From: Chloroflexota bacterium
Lineage (GTDB): Bacteria > Chloroflexota > UBA6077 > JACCZL01
Length of the DNA stretch: 54,669 bases
Assembly (NCBI GenBank): GCA_020850535.1
Contig: JADZEM010000003.1
Location: forward strand, 1 to 54,669
Direction of reading: 5' to 3'
In this document: positions 44,398 through 53,642 of the stretch, piece by piece
Numbering within the stretch: the first letter of the stretch is position 1
How the letters are laid out: each line of letters begins with the position of its first letter
Made by a program: the position numbers and the translations under genes
The notes under the pieces: model-generated
What the model was told of the DNA's origin: nothing
The model's database searches: none
The model's input: only the letters and a program-made list of their open reading frames with translations

Positions 44398-47300
44398 ACG
44401 TCCAGTCCTGGTGGCGACGCGGCCAGCCAGCGAGCCGGGGTCCGGAATCTGGCCAGGGCGGCGCCAGCCCGGCTCTTGCCGGCGGCGAGGACCGCACGGC
44501 GGCCAGCACTGACAACGGCGGGGCGTCGCTGGATGGACCGCCGCTGACGGGCTTCCGCCGCGCAGCGGCGCGGCTGGTGGCGCTTGAGCCGTGGCTCGCC
44601 CCCATCTGCGCGCTGATCCTGCTGCTGGCCCCCAATCCGCTGATCTGGCCAGCCGCCCTGGTCGGGCTGCTCCCGAGCGCGGCCCGGCTGGCGACCACGG
44701 GCCGTCCCTGGCGCGCCTCGGCCTTCGATGGACCGCTGCTCCTGCTGGCAATCGGCGCGCTGCTCGGCGGTTGGGCCAGCCTCAGCCGCGACGGCGCACT
44801 GATCCGCCTGACGGGCATGCTCGGCGCGTTCTTCCTCTTCGCCGCCGCCCGCGAGCACCTGCGAGGGGCAGGCACGCTGCGCTGGCTCGTGCCGGGGCTG
44901 CTGGCGAGCGCCGTCGTGAGCAGCCTGGCGCTGATGGTGCTGGTCGGGCCGTTCCTGCTGCTCGATCACGTGCCGCCGGTCGCCTGGATCGTCAACGCGG
45001 TGGATCGCTGGCAGCTCGGCGCGTGGTTCGTGGATCAGGATTGGCTGCTCCAGCGGTATCGCTTCCGGGCGTCGGGCGTCGGTGCGCTCGGCGTGATGGG
45101 GCTGGCGCTCGCCTTCGCCATGTTCGTCGGGCAGGGCGGCTGGCGCGCACGCACCATCACCCTGCTCACCGTTCCCGTCTTCCTGATCATGCTGGTGGTG
45201 GCGGACAATCGCGGCTCGATGCTGGCCGGCGCGATGACCGTCGGCGCGATGGCGACCGTCTGGCGGCTCCGGCTGCTGCCGCTGGTTCCGCTGGCGAGCC
45301 TGTTGACCGTCCTCTTCCTGGCGTTCGGCCCCAACGACCGCGGCCTCAGCCTCAAGACGCTGGCCCAGCGATTCTGGTTCTGGGAGAACAGCGTCTACCT
45401 CGCCCGCGAGGTGCCGCTGACGGGCGCTGGGCTGGGGCTGGAGTCCGTCCAGCTGGTCTACCGCGCCTACTTCCTGCCAGCCTACCCGCCGTTCAGCCAC
45501 GCCCACAACATCTACCTGCAGGGGCTGCTGGAGTACGGGGTATTCGGGCTGCTCGGCCTGCTCTGGTTCGGACTGGCGACCCTCTGGGTCGGGTGGCGCG
45601 CCCCGGCCGCCGGCGACCGCTGGACCATGGCCGGCCGGCTGGCCGGCTTCGGCCTGTCGGCGACGATGCTGACCACGGGCCTCAGCGAGATCGTGATGCT
45701 GACGACGTTCGGCAACGCGCTGGCGTTCGGGGCGTTCGGCCTGCTGGCGGCCACCTCGGACCGGCCACCGGCGACGGCTGCGGCTTCGATCCCCCGAAGG
45801 CGCGCCGCCAGACTGCCGCGCTGGCAGCGCGTCGGCGCGGCAGCCGCCGCCGCGCTGGCCCTGGCGGCCATCCTGGCGGTGACACCCCTCGGCCCCGCGC
45901 TGGCGGCGCGGGTGTTGCTGAACGCCGGGACGGCCGATCTGAATCGCGCCACGCTCTCCGAGAGCATCGACAAACGCGCCCGGGACCAGGCCCTGGACCG
46001 GGCCACCGAGACGCTTCGGCTGGTCACCACGCTGAACCCGGACGACCTGGCCGGGCAGCGCAACCTGGCATTGGCGCTTGCCGCCAACGACGACAGCCGG
46101 CGCGGGCGGGCCGCAGCCGACCGTGCCCGCGCCCTCACGCCGGCGAACAGCCGCGCCGACCAGTTCCAGCTGGGCCGGATGTACACCAGCCTGAACGCCT
46201 GGGGTGACGCCATCCGAGCCTACCAGGCGGCCGAGGCCGCGCCGCAGCTCATCCAGCTTGGGAATCGGCTCCTGCGCCTCCGCAACTTCGACCAGGCGAC
46301 GAACGCCTTCATCGCGACGGCGCGGGTGGACCCGACCAGCCGTGGCGCGTACGAGGGCGTCACGCGGGCCGTGCGCGACCGCAAGGGCTCCGCCGACGAC
46401 GCTGTCGCGGCACTCGGTCCGCTGCTGGAGCGGGACTCGAAGACTGAGTATAGCGCGCATCTCCAGGCGGCCCAGATCTACCGCGAGGCCGGCCGGCTCC
46501 ACGAGGCCGCCGACCAGCTGGTCCGCGCCGAGGAGCTGTACGGCGGCCCGGAGCTGGCTTTCGAGCTGGGGCGGCTGATGCTCACGGGCGGCCTTCCCGA
46601 ACGGGCCGAGCCGCTCCTGCGACGCCCGGTCAAGGAACAGCCGTACGAGCCAGACAACTGGCTCTGGCTGGCTCGGGCGCTGGCCGCGCTCGGGCGGGAC
46701 GAGGAGGCCATCGACGCAATCCGCCAGGGACTCTCGAAGGTGGATACGTCGGGGCAGTTCGCGCCGCCGGCTGAGAAGCTCCCGGAGACGGCCGCCGTCC
46801 GGGCCGCCGAGATCAAGCGGTCGGAGCGCGCCCCGATGCTTGGCGTCATGGCCGAGAGCATGCTGCGCCTGGGGCGGGCCGCCGACGCCCTGCCAGCCCT
46901 CGACGAGGCCGTTGCCGCCGTCCCGAAAGATGCCTGGCTGACGGGATTGCGCGCACAGGCGCAGGCGGCCGAACAGGGCGGCCAGGTCAATCTCGCGCTC
47001 AACCCGTCGTTTGACCGCGACGGCTCCTGGACGCTGCGAACGGGGGAGTGGTGGCTGCGCCCCGGTCCCCGCAACCTCGTGAACGAGTTGCCGGCCATCG
47101 CCGACGGCGTCGCGGCGATCGCGCAGCCGGAGACCGGCACTCGAACGCTGGTGCAGGAGGTTCTGGGGCTGGAGCCGGGGCGGCGCTATCGGCTGACCGT
47201 CCGCCTGCGCGGGCAGGGGCTCACCAGCGACTCAGTCCGCGTCTCGATGGTCAATCACCGCACGACCCGCGAGGTCGTGCGGATCGTGGAGCAGCCGCAG

Positions 47301-47480
47301 ACGCCGGGGGCATGGCAGACCGTCTCTCTGGACAGCGCCGTCTCGGAGGACAACCTGACCGTGATGATCGGCTTCGGGCCGCACGCGCCGGCCGGCGCGC
47401 AGATCTTCGTGGACGAGGTGACCCTGACGCCGGCCGACGGTCCACGTTCGGCGACGGCCCCGAGCCGCCCAGGTGGGTAA
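44394..47480 (+). CDS. O-antigen ligase-like (Wzy_C) protein with TPR and carbohydrate-binding-like domain
   Basis: The protein is 1028 residues. A ~50-residue cytoplasmic Ser/Gly-rich head is followed by about twelve membrane segments holding ADNRGSM, FWEN and the Wzy_C block YPPFSHAHNIYLQGLLEYG (FSH near 367). After a last helix near 490 come TPR-like helical repeats (~520-855). From ~865 to 1010 sits a beta-rich domain (ALNPSFDRDGSWTL, RRYRLTVRLRG, FVDEVTLTP) of the galactose-binding/CBM4_9 type. It probably joins or transfers the glycan made by the genes just before it; the extra domain may hold the sugar chain. Paralogue of the protein at 4790-7279. GTG 44394 overlaps the previous stop. 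Confidence 0.82.
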   Translation: MNVQSWWRRGQPASRGPESGQGGASPALAGGEDRTAASTDNGGASLDGPPLTGFRRAAARLVALEPWLAPICALILLLAPNPLIWPAALVGLLPSAARLATTGRPWRASAFDGPLLLLAIGALLGGWASLSRDGALIRLTGMLGAFFLFAAAREHLRGAGTLRWLVPGLLASAVVSSLALMVLVGPFLLLDHVPPVAWIVNAVDRWQLGAWFVDQDWLLQRYRFRASGVGALGVMGLALAFAMFVGQGGWRARTITLLTVPVFLIMLVVADNRGSMLAGAMTVGAMATVWRLRLLPLVPLASLLTVLFLAFGPNDRGLSLKTLAQRFWFWENSVYLAREVPLTGAGLGLESVQLVYRAYFLPAYPPFSHAHNIYLQGLLEYGVFGLLGLLWFGLATLWVGWRAPAAGDRWTMAGRLAGFGLSATMLTTGLSEIVMLTTFGNALAFGAFGLLAATSDRPPATAAASIPRRRAARLPRWQRVGAAAAAALALAAILAVTPLGPALAARVLLNAGTADLNRATLSESIDKRARDQALDRATETLRLVTTLNPDDLAGQRNLALALAANDDSRRGRAAADRARALTPANSRADQFQLGRMYTSLNAWGDAIRAYQAAEAAPQLIQLGNRLLRLRNFDQATNAFIATARVDPTSRGAYEGVTRAVRDRKGSADDAVAALGPLLERDSKTEYSAHLQAAQIYREAGRLHEAADQLVRAEELYGGPELAFELGRLMLTGGLPERAEPLLRRPVKEQPYEPDNWLWLARALAALGRDEEAIDAIRQGLSKVDTSGQFAPPAEKLPETAAVRAAEIKRSERAPMLGVMAESMLRLGRAADALPALDEAVAAVPKDAWLTGLRAQAQAAEQGGQVNLALNPSFDRDGSWTLRTGEWWLRPGPRNLVNELPAIADGVAAIAQPETGTRTLVQEVLGLEPGRRYRLTVRLRGQGLTSDSVRVSMVNHRTTREVVRIVEQPQTPGAWQTVSLDSAVSEDNLTVMIGFGPHAPAGAQIFVDEVTLTPADGPRSATAPSRPGG

Positions 47481-47639
47481 GCCGGTCGCCAGCCGATAGC
47501 CCGTTCGGGGAAAACTGCCAGATGTGCGACCGGAGTGTCGCAAGAAACCAGCCCTCTCGGCCGTTCCGTCGCGTTGTTCATGATGAGGGTGACGGGGTGT
47601 CCGGTCAGGTCGCCTGCCCTCCAGGGAGCGCTCGCGACA

Positions 47640-48998
47640 ATGAGTCTGACCATGCAGCCCGGCAACGGCCTCGCCAATGGTGCGTTCAACGGGTCGTACG
47701 ATACGCCGATTGACACGACCGACTTCTGGCCGAAGCCGCCGGAGACGATCGAAGAGACCGGGCTGGTCGTCCCGATGGTCGAGGATCACCTCGTCCGCCT
47801 GCTCTACTTCAGCCAGCAGGCCACGGGCGCCGAGCTTGCGGGGCTGTGCGGCATTCCGTACGTGGCGCTCCAGGGTCTCATCCACGGGCTGGTGCGCGAC
47901 CACGTGTTTGAGATCGTCGGGCAGAAGACGCTGGTCGAGGCTGGCTACCGCTACCAGCTCGCGCCGAACGGCCGCTCTCGCGCCGACGAGTCGCTCCGCC
48001 GGACGTGGTATCGCGGACCGCTGCCGGTCCCACTGGAGCGGTACGTAGAAGCGATCCGCGAGCAGTCCATCGGCGAGGTCGTGATCCGCCGGGACGCCCT
48101 CCGCACGGCGTTCTCGGACCTGGTCATCAGCGAGGCGTTCCTGGACCGCATCGGTCCAGCCGTCAACGCGGCGCAGTCGATCTTTCTCTACGGCGCGCCG
48201 GGCAACGGGAAGACGGCCATCGCCGAACGGATCACGGCGATGATCGGCGGCGCGATCTTCATCCCGCACGCGGTGGAGGTAGACGGCTCCATCGTCATGC
48301 TCTACGACGAGCTGAATCACCACGCCGTCAGCGACGAAGGCTCTCGCCGCTACGACCGCCGCTGGCAGCGTATCAAGCGACCCGTGGTGATGGCTGGTGG
48401 CGAGCTGACACTGGCTTCGCTCGACTTGATCTGGAACGACATCGGTCGGTTCTACGAAGCGCCGCTCCAGATGAAGGCGACCGGCGGCACGTTCCTGATC
48501 GACGACTTCGGTCGGCAACTGGTCCGGCCGGTCGATCTGCTCAACCGGTGGATCGTGCCGCTGGAGCGCCGTATCGACTACCTCACGCTGATGACCGGCA
48601 AGAAGCTGGAGATCCCGTTCGACCAGCTCCTGATCTTCTCGACCAACCTGAACCCGGCCGACCTCACGGACGAAGCGTTCCAGCGGCGCGTCCGGTTCCG
48701 GATCCCCGTGGACGATCCGACGATGGATCAGTTCGCGGAGGTCTTCCAGGCGGTCTGCAAGGCGAAGCGCGTCCCCTTTGACTTCGAGACCTTCGAGTGG
48801 CTGGTGGAGACGTGGTGGAGGCCGTACGAGCGCCCGTTCCGGATGGTGCAGCCCCGCGATCTGGTCAACCAGCTGATCGCCATCGCCAAGTACCTGGGCG
48901 AGCCACCGGCGATGGCGCCCGAGCTGCTGAACCGCGCCTGCCGCAGCTACTTCGTCGTGGACACGACGCACGCGAAGACGGCGGCGCACGGCGTCTGA
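47640..48998 (+). CDS. AAA-type ATPase with N-terminal winged-helix-like region, function unknown
   Basis: The protein is 452 residues. Residues ~45-95 (VRLLYFSQQATGAELAGLCGIPYVALQGLIHGLVRDHVFEIVG) look like a winged helix. The ATPase core has Walker A GAPGNGKT (K191), Walker B TFLIDDFG, sensor 1 IFSTNLNP and basic residues in FQRRVRFRIP as possible arginine-finger or sensor 2. The arrangement is like MoxR/ORC-type AAA modules. Starts at GTG 47535 and ATG 47583 are in frame, but ATG 47640 has GGGAG upstream and removes a poor N-terminus. It lies 159 bases after the ligase gene and may be separate from it. No partner gene shows its task. Confidence 0.72.
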   Translation: MSLTMQPGNGLANGAFNGSYDTPIDTTDFWPKPPETIEETGLVVPMVEDHLVRLLYFSQQATGAELAGLCGIPYVALQGLIHGLVRDHVFEIVGQKTLVEAGYRYQLAPNGRSRADESLRRTWYRGPLPVPLERYVEAIREQSIGEVVIRRDALRTAFSDLVISEAFLDRIGPAVNAAQSIFLYGAPGNGKTAIAERITAMIGGAIFIPHAVEVDGSIVMLYDELNHHAVSDEGSRRYDRRWQRIKRPVVMAGGELTLASLDLIWNDIGRFYEAPLQMKATGGTFLIDDFGRQLVRPVDLLNRWIVPLERRIDYLTLMTGKKLEIPFDQLLIFSTNLNPADLTDEAFQRRVRFRIPVDDPTMDQFAEVFQAVCKAKRVPFDFETFEWLVETWWRPYERPFRMVQPRDLVNQLIAIAKYLGEPPAMAPELLNRACRSYFVVDTTHAKTAAHGV

Positions 48999-49114
48999 CC
49001 TGCCGCCGACGCCCCACCCTGATGCTGTCCCAACGAACGTGTCTGGAACGCCCCCATGATTCCCGGACACGTCGAATGATGCTGCACGAGGGCGAGCGGC
49101 ACGCCATCCGACCA

Positions 49115-49150
49115 CCTGGCTCGTCGCGTAGGGGCGCGCGACGGGCCAGG
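49115..49150. terminator. Hairpin between convergent genes
   Basis: CCTGGCTCGTCGCG pairs with CGCGACGGGCCAGG (one G-U pair) around an 8-base loop. It lies between the rightward ATPase gene and the leftward CitE-like gene and can serve both. TTCCCCC follows on the plus strand; the T-tract is weak. Confidence 0.6.
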
Positions 49151-49178
49151 TTCCCCCGTCGCTGGAACAGGCCGCGGC

Positions 49179-50039
49179 TCAGCCGGCGAGGCCGGCCCGC
49201 TCCAGCACCCGCTGCGCCCGCGCGACCATCGGCACGTCGATCAGCTTGCCGTCGAGATTGATCGCCCCGGTGCCGCCGGCTACGGCGTCGTCATACGCCT
49301 GGATCACCCGCTGCGCCCAGGCGACCTCGGCATCGGTTGGCTTGAAGACCGCGTGAATGGTGGCGATCTGCGATGGGTGGATCGCCTGCTTGGCGGTGTA
49401 GCCGAACTGCCGCCCCTCGACCGTCTCCCGTTCGAGCCCCTGGGGATCGTCGATAGCCGTCCAGGGCGTGTCGATGGCGAGGCGGCCGGCCCCGTGCGCC
49501 ACCAACGCCACCTGTGCGCGGGGGTAGCGCGTCTCGATGCCGTCGCGCGTCCGCTCCACACCGAGATCGAGGGTGAAATCCTCAGCGCCGAACGCCAGCC
49601 CCAGCACGCGGGGCGAGGCCGAGACGATCTCCGCCGCGCGCAGCGATCCCAGGACCGTCTCGACGATGGGCACGATCCTGATGCCGCCCATCGGCAGCCC
49701 GAGGCGCAACTCACACTGGGCCAGCAGCATGTTGGCGACCTGAATCTGCCCGATGCTTTCGGCCTTCGGCAGGAAGATGCCGTCGAGACCGGGCGCAACG
49801 ACCCCCTGCACGTCGGCGGCAAAGAACGCTGAGCCGACGGCGTTGACGCGCACGAAGACCTGAAGCCCGCGCAGCAGCGGCCCGTCCAGCCGCTCGCGGA
49901 CCGTTGTGCGCGCGAGCGGCTTCTCGGCCGGCGGGACGGCGTCTTCCAGATCGACGATGACCGCATCCGGGCGGAACTCGGCGAGCTTCTCGTAGAAGCG
50001 CGCACGGTGCCCAGGCACAAAGAGCAGTGAGCGTAGCAC
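49179..50039 (-). CDS. HpcH/HpaI-type aldolase, CitE-like lyase
   Basis: The protein is 286 residues. SLLFVPGHRARFYEKL, VIVDLEDAVPPAEK, FVRVN, IVPIVETVLG (metal Glu), LGLAFGAEDFTLDLG (metal Asp) and GYTAKQAIHPSQI are the ordered marks of the citrate lyase beta/malyl-CoA lyase family, which cleaves or forms C-C bonds in CoA thioesters of hydroxy-diacids. No citrate lyase alpha or gamma subunit is present, so a stand-alone (S)-citramalyl- or malyl-CoA-type lyase is likely. GTG 50039 is the start. It follows the FmdE-like gene by 63 bases and is probably in its operon. Confidence 0.88.
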   Translation of the reverse strand: MLRSLLFVPGHRARFYEKLAEFRPDAVIVDLEDAVPPAEKPLARTTVRERLDGPLLRGLQVFVRVNAVGSAFFAADVQGVVAPGLDGIFLPKAESIGQIQVANMLLAQCELRLGLPMGGIRIVPIVETVLGSLRAAEIVSASPRVLGLAFGAEDFTLDLGVERTRDGIETRYPRAQVALVAHGAGRLAIDTPWTAIDDPQGLERETVEGRQFGYTAKQAIHPSQIATIHAVFKPTDAEVAWAQRVIQAYDDAVAGGTGAINLDGKLIDVPMVARAQRVLERAGLAG

Positions 50040-50102
50040 AAGGGCATTATGGCGAGGGCCGGCCGTGCGCGGCCAGACGCGTTCTGTCCAGCCGTGGGCA
50101 GA

Positions 50103-50639
50103 TCAGGCCGGCGTGGCCGCCCGCACCTCGAACAGCGTGTCGAGCGGCAGCGTGAGCGCGTGGTCGGCCAGCGACCGCTTGACCTGGATCAGCTCCTGCC
50201 AGTCGGCCGGCGTCGCCACGCCCTGCCCCACCACCTGCCACAGCTCGAAGAACCGGAATGGGATCAGGCCGGGCCGCAGCTCAAGCTCGACCCGCCGGCC
50301 GTGCGCGCCGGTGACCTCCCAGCTGTACGCATGCGCAGCGAGCGGATTGTGCCGTCCGCCGGGCCGGCTGGTATCCACCGTATACGCGCCACGACTGACT
50401 GCCCGCGTGACCATCTCGAAGGCGTCGCGGAAACCGTTCCCTGGATGCCCCGACACGATGGCGATGTCAGCCCGTCGGGGCGTGATCGACGGATAGAGCG
50501 CCCCGAGGGCCGCCCGCAGCACCTGGAAACCGAGCGCGGCCCCGCCGATGGAGTGCTGGCCATGATACTTTTCGACATCGGCGAAGCTCAGGGTGATGAG
50601 ATCGTCAGCGTCCATGATCTGAATGGTCGGACCGCTCAC
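50103..50639 (-). CDS. FmdE-like protein of unknown function
   Basis: The protein is 178 residues. FADVEKYHGQHSIGGAALGFQVLRAALG near residue 20 resembles the HGH..PG...G opening of FmdE (formylmethanofuran dehydrogenase subunit E)-type proteins, and DIAIVSGHPGNGFRDAFEMVTRAV follows. The cysteines of true metal-binding FmdE are missing. No methanofuran pathway is expected here, so the function is unknown. GTG 50639 has GAGGAG 8 bases before it. It is the first gene of a leftward pair with the CitE-like lyase, divergent from the ABC importer. Confidence 0.55.
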   Translation of the reverse strand: MSGPTIQIMDADDLITLSFADVEKYHGQHSIGGAALGFQVLRAALGALYPSITPRRADIAIVSGHPGNGFRDAFEMVTRAVSRGAYTVDTSRPGGRHNPLAAHAYSWEVTGAHGRRVELELRPGLIPFRFFELWQVVGQGVATPADWQELIQVKRSLADHALTLPLDTLFEVRAATPA

Positions 50640-50688
50640 CGGACATGCTCCTCGTGGAATGACTTGCAGGGGATGACGGATGGCGCGT

Positions 50689-50717
50689 ATCTTAGCACAC
50701 GGTAATAGTCATCATAA
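50689..50717 (-). promoter_or_regulatory. Candidate promoter for the FmdE-like/CitE-like pair
   Basis: Read leftward: TTATGA (50717-50712), 17-base spacer, TAAGAT (50694-50689), in an A/T-rich patch of the 138-base divergent region. The rightward importer promoter must lie in the same patch. Confidence 0.5.
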
Positions 50718-50777
50718 GAACATGCTACGGTCAGATGGGGCGCAGCGCCGCGTGACGCCTGATCGCGGGAGTCGACC

Positions 50778-52583
50778 GTGTTTCGCGTCTCGTCCACATC
50801 GATAAGCCGCCGCGCGCTCCTGGGCCGACTGGCTGGCGGCAGCGTACTGCTGCTGGCCGGTTGCCAGTCTGCGCCGCCTGCCACGCCGCCACCGGCTGCG
50901 CCGGCCTCGCCGTTGCCCGCCGCGCCGGCCGCTGCCAGCCCGGCCTCGGGCAGTCCAGCCCCGGCTGGCCCGCCAGCGGCCGGAGCCGCTGTCCCCTCGC
51001 CGGCGAGCGCGCCATCACCGTCTGTCGGCGGCTCCCCGGCCGCGGCTGCCTCGCCGTCGCCAGCCGCCTCGCCGGCCGCCGCGTCCGCGGGTGCGGCGGC
51101 CCCTGCCGCGTCCTCGGCCCAGGCCCGCCCGAATCTGCCGCCGGCCGACGTGGTCAGGATCGCCTGGCAGGACGTTGGCGCGCCGACCCCGTTCCGCATC
51201 ACGGTGGCCGGCCCGGGCGGCGCGGTCCTGCTGACCTACCTCTACGACACGTTGACCTGGAAGGATGAGCGCGGCATCATCCCGTGGCTGGCGGCCTCGT
51301 GGACGATCTCGCAGGATGCTCGCGAGTACCTGTTCACGCTCGCGCCCAACGTGCTGTGGCATGACGGCAAGCCGCTCACAGCCGAGGATGTCGCGTTCTC
51401 GTTCGAGTACTTCGGCAAGACGCCGTACCGCTGGATGACCACGGGGATGGTGGAGCGGGCCGAGCTGCGGGGTACAGACAAGGTGCTGATCCAGCTGCGC
51501 CAGCCGTACGCCCCATTCCTGGAGGATGTCGCCGGCATCGTGCCGATCATCCCCCGCCACGTCTGGGCCGCGGTGACCGATCCGGTGGCGTTCGACGGGC
51601 CAGACGCGTCCGTCGGCAGCGGGCCGTACCGGCTGGCCGAGTACCGAGGGGGGCAGGGCGCCTACCGGCTGGTGGCGAATCCGGCGTACTTCAAGGGCGC
51701 GCCGCGCGTCGCCGAGATCCAGCAGTTGAACGTCCCGCCCGAGACGCGCATGCAGGCGACCCTGCAAGGGCAGTTGGAGCTTGCCCAGAGCCTGGACCGC
51801 GCGGCCGTCCGCCTCTTCGACGGCAACCCCCGCTTCCGCGCCCACCTGACCCCGCCACAGTCCATCGTCCGGCTGGTGGTCAACACGAAGAAGGCCCCGC
51901 TCGACCGCGTCGAGGTGCGGCAGGCCATCGTCCACGCCCTCGACCGTGCGAAGATCGCGGAGGCGGCCACGGGCGGCGAGCCGATTGTCGGCTACGACGG
52001 CGTGATCCCGCCCGGCTCGCCGTGGCACAACCCGAAGGCGCGCAGCTACGCATTCGACGTGAGCAAGGCCCGCGAGCTGCTCAAGGGTCAGGCGATCGCG
52101 CTCGATCTGCTGGCCGATCCACCCTCGCGCGAGCCGGACCTGATGGTCCCGATGCTGGCAGCGGCCGGCATCACGCTGAACGTCAAGCGCGTCGACGCCA
52201 AGACCCGCACCGACCTCCAGCGTGAAGGTCAGTTCGACCTGGCGCTGACCGGGCACATCGGCGTGGCCGGCGACCCTGATTTCCTGCGCCGGTGGTACTC
52301 TGGCGAGGAGACGAACGACTTCGCCCTGGGAACGGCGTTCTCCGACCCGGAGTTCGACCGTCTTGGGAAGCAGCAGGCGGCCACGCCGGGCATCGAGCAG
52401 CGGCGGCCGCTGGTGGACCGCATGCAGGAGATCATGGCCGAGCAGCTGCCGACCATCGTCATGTACCACCGGGTGTTCATCTGGGCCTACGACAGCGCCA
52501 GGATCGCGCCCATCGACACCTGGGGCGGCCTGATCAACGGCGTGCCGTTTCCCCACAACAAGCTCGCCTTCCTCAACCGCTGA
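50778..52583 (+). CDS. ABC importer substrate-binding lipoprotein, family 5
   Basis: The protein is 601 residues. The N-terminus has a Tat-like SRRALLGRLAGG and lipobox LLAGC (C29), so export folded and lipid anchoring are both suggested. A very long Ala/Pro/Ser linker runs from ~32 to ~115. The binding domain is of the dipeptide/nickel type: YLFTLAPNVLWHDGKPLTAEDVAFSFEYF is the family signature, with ALDRAKIAEAATGG and the C-terminal SDPEFDRL. It binds a peptide, nickel chelate or oligosaccharide outside the membrane for the two permeases that follow. GTG 50778; gap to the next gene 3 bases. Confidence 0.9.
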   Translation: MFRVSSTSISRRALLGRLAGGSVLLLAGCQSAPPATPPPAAPASPLPAAPAAASPASGSPAPAGPPAAGAAVPSPASAPSPSVGGSPAAAASPSPAASPAAASAGAAAPAASSAQARPNLPPADVVRIAWQDVGAPTPFRITVAGPGGAVLLTYLYDTLTWKDERGIIPWLAASWTISQDAREYLFTLAPNVLWHDGKPLTAEDVAFSFEYFGKTPYRWMTTGMVERAELRGTDKVLIQLRQPYAPFLEDVAGIVPIIPRHVWAAVTDPVAFDGPDASVGSGPYRLAEYRGGQGAYRLVANPAYFKGAPRVAEIQQLNVPPETRMQATLQGQLELAQSLDRAAVRLFDGNPRFRAHLTPPQSIVRLVVNTKKAPLDRVEVRQAIVHALDRAKIAEAATGGEPIVGYDGVIPPGSPWHNPKARSYAFDVSKARELLKGQAIALDLLADPPSREPDLMVPMLAAAGITLNVKRVDAKTRTDLQREGQFDLALTGHIGVAGDPDFLRRWYSGEETNDFALGTAFSDPEFDRLGKQQAATPGIEQRRPLVDRMQEIMAEQLPTIVMYHRVFIWAYDSARIAPIDTWGGLINGVPFPHNKLAFLNR

Positions 52584-52586
52584 CGG

Positions 52587-53642
52587 ATGGCAGGGCTGCT
52601 GGCCCGGTACGTCGTGCTGGCTGGGGCGGTCGTCCTCCTCAACTTCCTGCTGCCGCGCTTTCTGCCGGGCGATCCGCTGGATTTCGGGACAGATGAGGGC
52701 GTAGACCCCAGCCGCCTCACGCTGACAGCCGAGGGGCGCGCCAGGATGGTGGAGGTCTACCGCCTCGATCAGCCATTGCCGCGGCAGTTTGTCGGCTATC
52801 TGAGCGATCTGGGGCGGCTCGACTTCGGGCGGTCTATCGGGCGCGGGACGCGGGTGGCTGACCTGATCGCCCAGCGGTTGCCCTGGACGCTGGGGCTGAT
52901 GGGCGTGACGGCAGTTCTGTCGAGCCTGCTTGGACTGGTGCTCGGGCTGGTGGCGGCGTGGCGTGGTGGCCGGATCGACGCGACGATTGTCGGGGTCGCG
53001 ACCAGCCTCGCAGCCCTGCCCGAGCTGCTGGTGGCACTCGGGCTGCTGGTGACGCTGGCCGTCGGCGCTGGCTGGTTCCCGCTGTACGGCGGCCAGACGC
53101 CGTTCGCGGGTGCAGCCGCCAGCAGCCTCGGCGGGACGGCTGCCGTGGCGAACCCGTTCGCGACGCCGGAGACCGTGACGGCGACGGTGACCTCGGCCGG
53201 ACCCGGCCTGCTGGCGACGGCCCTCGACATCCTCTGGCACCTGACCCTGCCGGCCCTGGCCCTGCTGATCTCGACGACGGCCGCCTTCGTGCTGGTGGCG
53301 CGTGGCACGGTTCGCGCTGAGCTTGCCCAGCCGTACCTGACGGTCGCTCGCTCAAAGGGTCTGGACGAGTGGCGCATCCTGCGGACCCACCTGCTGCCGA
53401 ACGCCGCGCTGCCGCTGGTGACGCTCTTCGGTCTGCGTGTCGGCCAGATCCTCGGCGGGGCGGTGGTGGTGGAGCGGGTGTTCGCCATCCCGGGCCTGGG
53501 CCTGTTCGCCTACGAGGCGATCCGCGCCCGGGACTACCCGATCCTTCAGGCCGTCTTTCTGATCGCGAGCCTGTTCGTGCTGGCCGTGCAGCTGACGCTC
53601 GACCTGATCTCCCGTGCCCTCGCATCGCGTCATGCCGGCTGA
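52587..53642 (+). CDS. ABC permease, DppB/OppB type
   Basis: The protein is 351 residues with about six membrane segments. The N-terminal NFLLPRFLPGDPLDFG mark and the coupling loop ARSKGLDEWRILRTHLLPNAALPLVT with the EAA-type Gly are typical of DppB. ERVFAIPGLGLFAYEAIRARDYP follows. Pairs with the DppC-type permease. Overlaps it by 11 bases. Confidence 0.92.
   Translation: MAGLLARYVVLAGAVVLLNFLLPRFLPGDPLDFGTDEGVDPSRLTLTAEGRARMVEVYRLDQPLPRQFVGYLSDLGRLDFGRSIGRGTRVADLIAQRLPWTLGLMGVTAVLSSLLGLVLGLVAAWRGGRIDATIVGVATSLAALPELLVALGLLVTLAVGAGWFPLYGGQTPFAGAAASSLGGTAAVANPFATPETVTATVTSAGPGLLATALDILWHLTLPALALLISTTAAFVLVARGTVRAELAQPYLTVARSKGLDEWRILRTHLLPNAALPLVTLFGLRVGQILGGAVVVERVFAIPGLGLFAYEAIRARDYPILQAVFLIASLFVLAVQLTLDLISRALASRHAG

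Noticed and set aside
43056-47480. 1474-residue reading of the second ligase frame
   Set aside because: The first ~445 residues overlap the DegT and sugar transferase genes out of frame; GTG 44394 starts the real protein.
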